A DNA stretch of 64,000 bases from Tubiluchus corallicola. Taxonomy: Eukaryota > Priapulida > Priapulimorpha > Priapulimorphida > Tubiluchidae. The notes below the pieces were generated by a model. That model saw nothing but the letters and a program-made list of their open reading frames with translations. It had not been told where the DNA came from and ran no database searches. Positions 12,601 to 22,643 of the stretch are shown one piece after another (the first letter of the stretch is position 1; each line of letters begins with the position of its first letter). The position numbers and the translations under genes are program-made. The stretch lies in contig JAQGDQ010000069.1 of assembly GCA_030141605.1 (NCBI GenBank), positions 315,126 through 379,125 on the forward strand, given 5' to 3'.

Positions 12601-15600
12601 CAGCAACGGATGATAGGTCAGTCGGTGCCATTGCAGCAACTAGTGCAGCAGCAGCAACCTGCCAGAACAAGAATCAGCAGTAGCGTCCCAAGTCCCGATA
12701 GTCCGTTTTCTGCTGGAGATCAGTCTACTGCAACCAGTTACTCAGAGGTAACATTCATTGCTGAACATTTACCGTCTTCACATGGCATGCTAACACATGT
12801 CACTTTCTAATAGGAAGTCACTGTATACCTTACCTTTTCTGTTGTTATAGTTGAACTAAAACCTTAGGCAGTTCTTTTAGTTGAATTAGATCATATTTGC
12901 TATTTTTGCCATCTTCTTCAGGAACTCAAGACCCTAGAGACCATTGTAATGGCAAGTTGGGCATATTACGTTAAGAAGTATCTCACAGCTGGCCATATGT
13001 GGTGAAGAAGGGTTGCACTTTGTTGAAAAACTGTACTGTTAATGGTGTGGTCCATATGGTGGTCTGAATTTTCACTGAACTACTGTTGTTGCTCAAAGAA
13101 CCCCATACCAGACCATTGTAATGGCAAGTTGGGCATATTACGTTAAGAAGTATCTCACAGCTGGCCATATGTGGTGAAGAAGGGTTGCACTTTGTTGAAA
13201 AACTGTACTGTTAATGGTGTGGTTCATATGGTGCTCTGAATTTCCACTGAACTACTGTTGTTGCTCAAAGAACCCCATACCAGGCTGATTTTTCAACTCA
13301 TTTCTCACATTACTGTCATGATCATGGCTAGAGGTTCTAGTCAAAAAGTAAATAAAAAAAATTGCTAATCACCCTTTTTGATTCATGTAAGAGCGCGCCG
13401 AGATTTAAAATGTAGAAAAGTTTAAAAACAAAATGAAAAATCAAAGTATACAATGACCTTTAAGACACCCTATATTAATAACTACATAAGTACTGCTTAA
13501 TATTTTAATTTATTATTTTATTATTTTAATGCTTAGTCATAATCACAAACATCTGAATAATTGTTCTTTGGCATGACCTTGACCTCTCTGACCTATTCCT
13601 GACTGGTATTTTTGTGATAAATTGCAGCACATTGTATTTGTGGTCCCTTTTTGCTGGTCTGTCTTTACATTCCGTAGCAGTTTATTCATGAATGCCAACC
13701 TCACAGTGTTTACTCATCTGTTGAATGCGTCCTGTCAGCATTTATAACTAGTAGCAGAATTCTAAAGTGTTTCTATAATACCTTTGCACAGTGCCTAAAT
13801 TACCATTATCCCATTTTTGCTTGAAATAATCTGTTCCAAACTGTTAAAAAGGTCTGCTATTGTTCATATTTTTAACGTGATTTGCCTGTCATTGTTGCAG
13901 TATGATGACAACGCTATTCTAGATGTTATTATGGGCTTAGAAGAGGATCATCCCGTTGGATCACCATCTATTGCATCTCCACCACCCATGTCTTCTACAG
14001 TGAGTATTTGATCAGTACATTAACTTTATAAAGAATAACATCGTCATCATCATATGCCTGTTCTATCTATTATGTCTCACAAAATAAAATAAATTTGCTC
14101 CAAGCCAGACAGTTACTTTACATAGCAAACACCAGCTAGAACTCCTTTGGCTTTTGAGCAAGATTTCCAAGTGAAAAGATTAAAATTGCAATGTTGAAAG
14201 CCATGAATTATAATGTACAGATGAAAGTTACATGTAAAAAAAATCACTGCTGACTTTTTACTTTTTAAAAACCTTTCTAAATTTGTTAACTTTGTTGGCA
14301 ATTAAAACATTTTGAAACACCCTGATTGTATACAAATTGCATTTTTACTTGGGAACTTGAGTTACAAAGTGATATTTTACCACAGCATTTTTATTTGTCT
14401 CCTTTGGATGCTGTTCAAGAAAAATTCCTGAATTATTGTTGCAACTGTTTTTTGGCAACAGTGTTATGGCCTCATTGCAAGTGTTTTTTTTCAGGTTCCA
14501 GCAACAAATTTTTTGGCAAACTCCGCCCTCAGTCCAGTGTTGCCCTCCTGCCCTTCGCCAAAAGCCGAGGTGTCATCCTCGTGTCCACCTACACTCATTA
14601 TTAAACAGGAACCGGTGGACCTGACCCCAGCGGAACTTAGAGCCTTGCAGAAAGACAGACAGAAAAAGGATTGCCATAATCAAAGTGAGTTTTAACATCA
14701 TAAATTGACTTGCTTCTTTGTTTCAATACATTGGATAAAAAATCTTTGCTTGCCACAAACATCTGCCTGCTATTCAGTGTAGAATAAATTTCAGCTTGAG
14801 AAGTGCCCAACTGCACCAAAAGTTGATAGCATAGTCTAAAGAAAAACCCGTTATTAAATCACCATGAAATCATTGCATGAGAATTGTAAATATTGTAATT
14901 GAATGGTTTGGTGTCATTTTCTCCACATCTGTCTAGAATGATTTAATAAGTGTAAACAGGTATTTATACCACCAGAATTTTAAATTAGTATATAAGTGTA
15001 AACAGGTATTTATACCACCAGAATTTTAAATTAGTATAGGTAGTTGTCGACTTATGCCCTATGCGACTTATAACTTTACGACATGACTGCAACTTAATTA
15101 GTTAGTTCTACAAAACCAACCATAACTCATGTTTTCTTTTATTTTTTAAACAAATGAACTTTAAATCGCTCAGTTTGAATTCATCATAGGCCGCCATACT
15201 TAGTGCGCTTACCCACACAACATCCTACGTGTAGGAGCGCACTGCTTTATATATGGAACCGATATGTGTCCAATTCATCTTATGACCGGTCCTCCAGTAT
15301 GTATTGTGGTCGTAAGTGGACAACTGCGTGTACTAGTATTATTGCTGCATGAGGATGGCTGCTTCAAGAGCCTAAGGACCTAATTCTTGAATCCACAGAG
15401 CCTTTTTATTGTTCACCAAAAAATCTCTGTGCCATTTATACAGTAGGCATTTTTGTCTAGTTTGGATAAACCATATAAATCCTGTTGTTGTCACATTTTA
15501 ATAAAAGATTATCTTTTTAGTTGAAAGAAGACGGAGATACAATATCAACGACAGAATATCTGAGTTGGGCAGGCTGCTACCAAAACAAAATGATCCGTAT

Positions 15601-16401
15601 GTACATTTCCTTTTGTGACAAAATGGTTATGTGTTTAAACAAACATTGTGGGTTTGTACAAAGCTGATGACAGGCAGCCATTGATAAATTGTGTAACATA
15701 TAAATGGCGATCTGTGTATGTGTGCTAGCACAGTCCCGTGAAAGCATTTTGTGCAAGTCAGCTGTCTAAAGTTTGTGACAATTGTTCCCAGTTGGTTTAA
15801 TGCAACTATGCAGCTGTTTTTAAATGAAACTTTCACTACTTATAATGTACACCATTTCTTTTTTAGTCTGGTAGTTCAAATACTTTCAGATGATTTTTAC
15901 TAGAGGGTGTTTCCAAACTCAAGTTGGCCCTTTTAAAAATGTGGACCTTACGCAAGACTCTTGGCGACCCACAAAAGCTGGCCCTGCCCACTCTACACAG
16001 AATGAGCTTTCAAATAATAAGTACTATGCCATGTCCATAGAGTATCATTGTCCATATTACAAAGTTAAGGCTTTTGTAAAACATCTAAAATGGCAGCTTT
16101 CACTTGCCATGGAAGATATTTTTTGCTTCGCACCTTTCTGTTTAAAAGGGATAAAAAATCTTTAATGGAAGAACGTTAGATTGAGGTGAATTGCATCTGG
16201 TGCTTAACATGTTAAAAATGGTGGTAAATGAAAGAGAAAACATGTTTAGATATGTGCATGTGTATATAACCTGGCAAATTAATATACAGATGGCTGATTG
16301 TGTTCTATGTATGAAACTTGTGTAGTCCTGGAGATAACACATGCATGCACACAGGCACGTATGCATGCACTCTCACACACACGCATGCACTCACTCACTC
16401 A

Positions 16402-16461
<60 letters not shown>

Positions 16462-19283
16462 CTATTATTGCGTGTTTAAAACATACGGCCTCCACCTCTC
16501 TTTGTGTTTCTTACATGTGCAGCATTTGGGAGGCATCCAGACTTGATTTAGCCATGTTTATGTTTCTGATCAAACAGATGGTAGCCGAGTTGCGATTTGC
16601 GGTGGATTCCTCTTTGTTGTCGGGACTGAATGCCAGTCTCTGCATCTAATAAAAATGAACCCCATGTTTTGAGAAAAAATATGAGCGGCTTTTGATTTTG
16701 TTGTAGAGGTAATCCCCAGTTGAAGCAGGGAATGTGGATGGTTTCCATTATAGAAAAGTTTAGAGAAAGCAAATCAAACTGTTCTTTGGTTTTTCATGCA
16801 TTCCCTTTTTGTTTCTTCTTTATGTTGAAAATTGGCTTCCATAGAGATTAATGAATTGAAATATTTGTCAAAGTACATTTGAGACGCATGCTTTATCTGT
16901 AACAGATCTCAAAGCATTTCCTTAGTATATTTGGATGAGTGAAACTTAACAAAACCTGATTATGGCACGTTTCGTCTGCCATACTCCGTAATGTGAATGT
17001 TAGTTTGCAGTTATACCACTTACATCTACCTTAAGTAGGCCTTGTTCTTGAGAGTGTTAGTTGTTAGTTTTATACAGTTAATTGCACAACGTAAAACTAC
17101 AATTTTTTCTGCAGAAAATGTAGAATATTGTTATTGTCTAGCACATTTATGTAATTCAGCATTTTTTTCAAATTAAATACTGTCATAGACTTTCTCATTT
17201 ACAAATTTTAAGTTTAAGGTTTTGTTGTACAACATCTCACTTGAAATATTTTGCATTATTTTTTCTGACTTTTGAAGAGCTTTACTGTTCTTTGTGTGTA
17301 GAATTTTCTGCACTTGTGCAGTCAAGTTTTTGCTTTTACTACAAGCTCAGTAAAATACCTAACAGCTGTGTGAATCATAGCGGGTGGCTTCTTTGTTAAG
17401 CCCTGTTCTTGCTGTACTTGGCTTCCCACTAACCTTTGCATTCTCTTTAAAGTTGAACTGTCATTTACATCTCCTAGTGATAGATGATGGTTTAACTTTT
17501 GCTCCCAGTTTGTACTAGCTTCTCGTAGTAGCAAGTAGAATGTTGTTTTGTCATATTTTGCCAAAAGTTTAGTAAAAATCTCCTTAATGTGCAGCTGACT
17601 AGCTTGAATGTACTATAACTGTACATAAATTTTTAAATGTGTTTGTTTGTTCAGTCGTGGTTGGTGTTAACATGCTTTCTGGTTTAAGCGGTAGTATTTC
17701 TGTTTACACTTATGGCTGTTTGCTTCATTTGCCTATTTGTTTGTTTACAATAGCAGCAAGCCCTTACATTTACGATAGTCTGTTTGTTTGATTAATATTA
17801 ATTGTTTTCACCATATGCATGTCCACGGCCATTGAGTGTCATAAGAGAACAGCAGCTGGAAGCATGGTATCTGTTTCACTTTATCTGTTAGCACCATATA
17901 ATTTACTTTATAACATAATAACTGTGAGTTTCGACTTTGTGACTGCTGCCTTGATGCAAAGTTACTATTGTGATTTCTTTAGTAGATCAGAAAATAATTT
18001 AACTGTTTACTTTGTACAGTTGTCAGTTTTATAAAGTTTATTACCTAACCTGACATGGATGATAGTTTAATTTGCTTCACTGGCTTCAAATATGTTGATC
18101 ACTGTGTAAGCAATCTCAGATGTTAGGAATACAGACAAGTTCAGTCATTGCTATGTTGATTAGATTGTTGGAAACTGTATATGGTTTGTTTATTTTTGCA
18201 GGGACTTTCGTCAAAACAAAGGTAACATCCTGCTAGCTTCCGTGAAACATATCAAGGAATTGCAGAAAGAGAATCGGAAGCTGAAAGATATGGAGCAACG
18301 CAATCAGCAGCTGGAAAATGCCAACAAGAAAATGTACCTGATGTTGCAGGTAACAGTCACTTAAAAGGCTTTAGCTTTTTTATCTCATATTTTTCACAAT
18401 ACCTGGCCAATATTTTCAGAAACTTATTCCCTAAGATTGTCCATAATTTACTCAAGTCCGTCATAATTTTGCCACATTCTTAACTTATTGTAAAATTAAC
18501 CACTGCGAAAATTACACGACTGCAAATTTGTCCATTAGCGTTTTTAGTAAAAAGTTAGGTTGTGTTTCTGTATAATGTGCTCACTTTTCCAACTTCGAAT
18601 AAACAATGTTGAGTTTATTTGTGATGGTTGATTTCATTTCGTGAGCATTTGTCTATGTTTATGAAGCACTGGTTAGTGACTTAGTCTATAAATATACATA
18701 TGGAGATAGTGATTACTATTGATAATAACTTTTTGACTTAGTCTATATAAAGATGAAGATTGTATTTAGGCCTACTATTGATGATAACTTTGTTTTCAGC
18801 TTAGATCCTGTAAAATTTTTAGCTTTACTTTGCCTGTCATTTGGGCACTTATTCGAATAGGAATTATCATCAGACAACTTTCGTTTAAGGGCACTTCTGT
18901 TTTGTTGCAAAGTTTCAAAAGCATTTGCTTCAGAAAGCCAGGTCAGTCAGTGAGGCACATAATAGTGCTGTATAAAACTAGTTTACCATTTTTTCATTTA
19001 TCATTTTCAGCAACTTTCTGTCCAAGCTACTGAAACTGGGCTAAACTTCCCCAATGTGAACATGGAACTTTTGGCGACACCGCCTTCTGAGCCTGTCATC
19101 AAGCAAGAAGTCATCGAGCCTCAGTGCAACAACATGGATGATGTGTTTCTACAGGAATCTACTCAGTTGGTACAACCGCTAGGCACTATGTCGCCAACGC
19201 TACTTTCTCCAGACAACCAGACAATGTCACCACTGGGCAACGATATGGACGTAACAATGTCAGATTTTGATTTTCAATTGTGA
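3611..19283 (+). CDS. MITF: MITF/TFEB/TFE3-type bHLH leucine-zipper transcription factor
   Basis: Eight coding exons join in frame with GT-AG introns: 3611-4062, 4470-4722, 12547-12747, 13901-13999, 14495-14684, 15521-15596, 18202-18349, 19011-19283, giving 563 aa. Residues 162-176 ([15 protein letters not shown]) match the family's N-terminal segment that in vertebrates mediates Rag-GTPase/lysosome recruitment. Residues 237-250 ([14 protein letters not shown]) are the family's LENPT block. The acidic helix is [15 protein letters not shown] in exon 4. The basic region and helix-loop-helix span about 390-450 ([15 protein letters not shown], then [17 protein letters not shown]), followed by a heptad zipper to about 480. 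Family members bind E-box/M-box DNA as dimers. PDSP (285-288) corresponds to the vertebrate ERK site, and two IKQE motifs (K372, K504) are SUMO consensus sites. The start is the first ATG after an in-frame stop. Exon 1 content before residue 150 is poorly conserved. One family gene is seen, so it could be pro-orthologous to MITF/TFEB/TFE3/TFEC. Confidence 0.93.
4267..4288. repeat. (TA)n microsatellite in MITF intron 1
   Basis: A short uninterrupted run of about ten TA dinucleotides within the first intron. Confidence 0.8.
6262..6432. mobile_element. MITE-like element, copy 1
   Basis: The right half (TTTTATCTATTCCAC, then AAACGCATCCGGATGC and ATAAACGCCACTTTA) recurs in both orientations at 9783-9976. 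The outer ends, GTTAACTGGCGTTTT on the left and AAACGCCACTTTAGTTAGC on the right, are roughly inverted, as expected for a non-autonomous DNA transposon. Boundaries are approximate, no transposase is encoded and no target duplication was confirmed. Confidence 0.4.
9344..9650. repeat. Four-copy tandem repeat of about 80 bp
   Basis: Each unit contains a copy of GACTCGTTTTT or GAGTCGTTTTT followed by TTGTAAAAATTG and a TAGCCAGTTT-like segment. The first two copies (beginning TTGGAAT at 9344 and 9425, spacing 81 bp) resemble each other more than the last two, which suggests stepwise duplication. It lies wholly within MITF intron 2. Confidence 0.75.
9783..9976. mobile_element. MITE-like element, copy 2
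   Basis: The left end (GTGCCGTTTATCCGGAATGCG, to GCGGAATAGATAAAACCGG) and the right end (CTATTCCGCATGTGAA, to CCAGATAAACGCCGC) are imperfect inverted repeats of about 55 bp. The left end is the reverse complement of the right half of the element near 6262-6432. It has no coding capacity. Its right boundary directly abuts the dispersed repeat that starts near 9977. Confidence 0.5.
9977..10725. mobile_element. Dispersed repeat, copy A (non-autonomous DNA-transposon-like)
   Basis: About 750 bp that aligns along its length, with many substitutions and indels, to 49189-50028 in a testin intron. Shared blocks include CAACATT.ATTG.ATTTTAGTATA, TCTCGCCAAATGAAC, CTTTCTAACATTTT and CAACTTCCCGGGAGACT. 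The ends, CTTTAAAGGAAGAAC and the reverse complement of GTTTTTGCTTTAAGCG, are similar, suggesting terminal inverted repeats. No open frame is conserved between the copies. The element class is unresolved. Confidence 0.6.
11160..11525 (+). promoter_or_regulatory. Possible internal promoter/alternative first exon of MITF
   Basis: A locally GC-richer segment of intron 2 with E-box-type CAGCTG and several ATGs. One small frame begins at 11376 ([13 protein letters not shown]...) and runs 32 codons, but its GT donors are in the wrong phase for exon 3. A two-codon start, ATGAAG|GTGACA at 11520, would be in phase 0 with exon 3, like the very short first coding exon of vertebrate MITF-M. This is speculative: no transcript evidence and no recognisable protein. 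Confidence 0.15.
12939..13282. repeat. Tandem duplication, 2 x 172 bp, in MITF intron 3
   Basis: The segment starting GACCATTGTAATGGCAAG at 12939 is repeated immediately at 13111 and ends with AACCCCATACCA in both copies. Only a few substitutions separate them (for example GGTCCATATGGTGGTC against GGTTCATATGGTGCTC), so the duplication is recent. Confidence 0.92.
14947..15038. repeat. Tandem duplication, 2 x 46 bp, in MITF intron 5
   Basis: A unit starting TAAGTGTAAACAGG and ending ATTAGTATA is repeated without visible change. The second copy ends where the neighbouring inverted-repeat element begins. Confidence 0.92.
15037..15330. mobile_element. Mariner/Tc1-like MITE
   Basis: The left end TAGGTAGTTGTCGACTTATG and the reverse complement of the right end, CACGCAGTTGTCCACTTACG, form terminal inverted repeats. 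Both ends are flanked by TA (15035-15036 and 15331-15332), the target duplication typical of Tc1/mariner elements. The 294-bp body has no transposase frame. The superfamily call rests on the TA and TIR style only. Confidence 0.5.
16371..16458. repeat. (AC)n microsatellite in MITF intron 6
   Basis: CACT repeats pass into about 27 uninterrupted AC dinucleotides. The His/Thr-rich open frames across it are artefacts of the repeat. Confidence 0.97.
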
Positions 19284-22174
19284 ATTCAACGGTGCTCATA
19301 GATTTATTTGTGGTGATGTGAAGTGGCTGGCCTAATTTTTTTAAGGTCACTTTATTGCATTAAGTTCCCAAGCTATGTGTGTGTATCTGCTCTACAGCTG
19401 TTTTTGACATAGATGTGTGTGCCTACAATGTGGGCAACACGACTAGAGTTAATCACAGCTGTCAGTGATTTTAGTTTGTAAAGTCGAGTTATTTTAAATT
19501 TGACATATTTACTATGATTGTCTCTTCTTTTTGACTTGCTAGGATAATAGCATCATTTATGGCAGTTTGTTTGAATAATCTGATTACTTCTAGCAGTACT
19601 GTATATAATGGACATAGTAACTTGACTGAGAATTTTGTAGTTTACAATCTAAGAGTGTTATTTGATGACATTTTGTATTCTGCCATTAACACATTTACAT
19701 TAATGGCCACTAGCAAATTAGGTTTCTGTTTTTGTTTATTCGAACAATCTTGCTTGGAATCCCTGGGTGGCTGTATCATTTACGTTGGCTGCTAACTTAC
19801 GTTAATCATTTAGCGTAGTTTAGTGTTGTTTGGATATGATGTAATATATTATATAGATAGGCAATAACTGCTGTACAAAGTCTAGGATTTTAAAGTATAC
19901 AGTTTAGCATGTCAGTTGCTTTTTTTAATTATATTGTTGCGGTCTGTTTGATACACAGATGCAATTGTTTCACACGTATAAGCAACTTTCACATTATAAT
20001 TAGTGGTGTAGCAAACATTCAAAAGGTGGAACTGCATTGAATATAGATTTATATTTATATCTACAAAGTATAAAGGCTTCGGATAACTTACAGCTTTTTT
20101 TTATGTGGAGCTGCCACTTCTCGCCCTCAACTACACCTCTGGTTACAATGTGGAAAAGCACTCTGGTATAGTGTCTTTTGTGAAAGAAATTGAGTTCATT
20201 GCTGTAACTGACTCAATGTCTAAAGTCATTGTTTGAAGTCAATATTAGAAAATGTCTGTATGAATAAAGGATGAATCAAGCCAAAATATGTGTACTGTAA
20301 TAAGTTTTAGTTGGCTAAATTATCCGTTCATGTAAACTTGAAATGTGTTCACTTGTTTGTGTATTTTGTTATCAACTTGCTCGTTCGATCAGTGATTGAC
20401 GATTAAGATGCTCAAGTGTTGCAGATGACTATCTATTTTTATCTGAGTCAGATTTTTATGCATTGTACTACTAGGTGGGAGTGTGTAATGTGATTAAGAC
20501 TGAAAAATCTTTTACATTAATCAAGTTCCTGTAATTGGTGACATATGCAATATTGAAGTGGAATTGTTATGATAATGTTGTTCTACGATGAACATTTATT
20601 TGCATTTTACTCGACTAGTGCTGTTTAGTGAACGAAAAACCGGTGAGTTATGCAGAGTATGACAAATGTGTCACATAGTCACAAACTTTACTAGTACTAG
20701 TAGTATACTTAAACTAATACCATACATTTCAGATGTCACCTATTGTAAAATAGTTCTAGCTTAGTGTATTATACGAATTTTTATCAATGTAGATGTAGTT
20801 AATTTCATTCTGCATGTACATAGGCTTCTTTTCCCCCATGTTAACAATATCATATATGTATATAATTTATTATAAATAGCCTCTGTCTATTACTGTAGCT
20901 AGCTTATTTTGCATATTCAGTGATTCTAATTAGTACATCGATGCAGTAAAGTACCTTAAATAATTATTCATCTAATTATGTTATCTGGAATATTATGTTA
21001 ACTGCATTTCAGAATAGCTTGTTGCTTGTAAACTACACATTGTAGAAACTGATTTAATGCTGTTAAGAATGCTTTTTCTCTTCGAAGCATGAAAAATGTA
21101 CATTTTTTAAAAGGTTCATTGTAGGCGAAGTAAGTAAAGTACAGTGCCCCTTCTTATCATGCATTCTACTGCTTTTATTCAATTGTGAATAACTTTGTCT
21201 AAATTTATTTTCTAGGTGTAATTTAAAGCGTTAAATTTTAATAAAATCGGTGTCCTGTAACTATCTGTAGGCCTTTCATTTGTGTTAGATGTGCGGTGAC
21301 ACCATATGTCTGATTTACATAGTCAGTTAGTGTACATAATGTTACTGTAAATACATAAATTATATTTTAGCATGTTAACTTTAATTATGTAGTGATTTAT
21401 CCCTGTGATTTAAAGTTAGGAGAATATTTAATGATGATATTTTGCCAATATACGAATGTCTGGAAGATTACATCAGGCTTGCACAGGTGATAAGTTTATA
21501 GGTAGATGTAATCGTGAACTTAAGAATATTCTATTTTATTTGCCTCATTACTTTCTAATCTTGTGTATGTTTGGTTTGCTGTGTATGTCAGGTGCAAAAT
21601 TAGCACACACCAATACAATTTCACATTCTTCTAACATATTTACTGTAATGTTTAAACTCTGTGTAGTATCACAAAGGTTTGCATACTCTAACAGGCATGA
21701 TACTGGTTCAAATCCAAACTTTTTTACTTTTTTACTTTTTTCGCTAGGTTTCTTAATTTAAAGTTTGTGGATTTTCTCTTTTCTTTACCTAGACATTAAG
21801 ATTATACATACTGTGCAGTATCGCTTCTTACGGGTTGTTAAATTGTGTGACTTAGTTAGATAATGTTGGTGTTATATGGTGAAGTGCTGATAAACTTTTG
21901 CCAAATATTACAATTGTTGAATTGTGTAATTGTTGAAATTTAATATTAGCAGGATTGCTGGATACAGCGTGCTTATGATTGCTACAGTAAATTTAATGCT
22001 TTTTTGCTACTACATGCTTTTTTCAGTTCAGCAAAATGATTACTTTTTGTGCCGGTGATTAAAGAAACGTTCCCAAGTGTTGATCGCCATAATGTAGAAG
22101 AGTAAAATTTCTACGTATATGTAATTGCATTTTTGTTGTAGAATACATCAGTATTGGCTGCTTATCATAATAAA
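19284..22174 (+). other. 3' UTR/downstream region of MITF
   Basis: After the TGA stop the sequence stays T-rich on the + strand, with candidate AATAAA signals at 20263-20268, 21240-21245 and 22169-22174. No coding exon is visible. The bias changes to A-rich past about 22.2 kb, where the 3' end of the convergent NUP98-NUP96 gene begins. Which signal is used cannot be told from sequence. Confidence 0.5.
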
Positions 22175-22377
22175 TCACAAAAATTAATGATATCAGTTTT
22201 TTCTGCATTTTAATAAGAAATATACATCAGTAATCCAATACATAACTGCAAGTCTGTGTAAATCTGATTTTTCAGTTAATTAATGCACCTAAAGTGTAAA
22301 AGTCTGAACGAAACATAAGATTATTGTACTATTTAACGTCAAAGTAATTTTCAATTTTTATTTTTAACTAGATTATT

Positions 22378-22643
22378 TTTATTGGCATAGTTACAAACTG
22401 TGCAAGGGAATAACATAGAGTAGTTTTATTAAACTTTAATATACTTATATATATATATGTTTACGAGCAGTAGATCAATCTACAAGTCCCATTCAAAAAC
22501 TTCCACATTCTGAAATTTATAAAAGACAATGAACATGATTACGTTAAAGTCACAGAGAAACAGATCATATTACAATATTTGAAAACAAAATTTAATACTC
22601 TAAGCAAAAGCATAACACAACTGCCTTAGATGAACACATAAAA
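22378..22643 (-). terminator. 3' UTR and poly(A) signal of NUP98-NUP96
   Basis: Downstream of the stop codon on the - strand, the first good AATAAA is the complement of 22378-22383, about 260 nt past the stop. The interval is A-rich on the + strand, as expected for a 3' UTR of a - strand gene. Confidence 0.45.

Noticed and set aside
16298-16649. His/Thr-rich frames
   Set aside because: They read through the (AC)n microsatellite in MITF intron 6.
21660-21720. tRNA gene suggested by a perfect B box and a following T run
   Set aside because: The flanking sequence does not form a T-arm or acceptor stem and no A box is correctly spaced.
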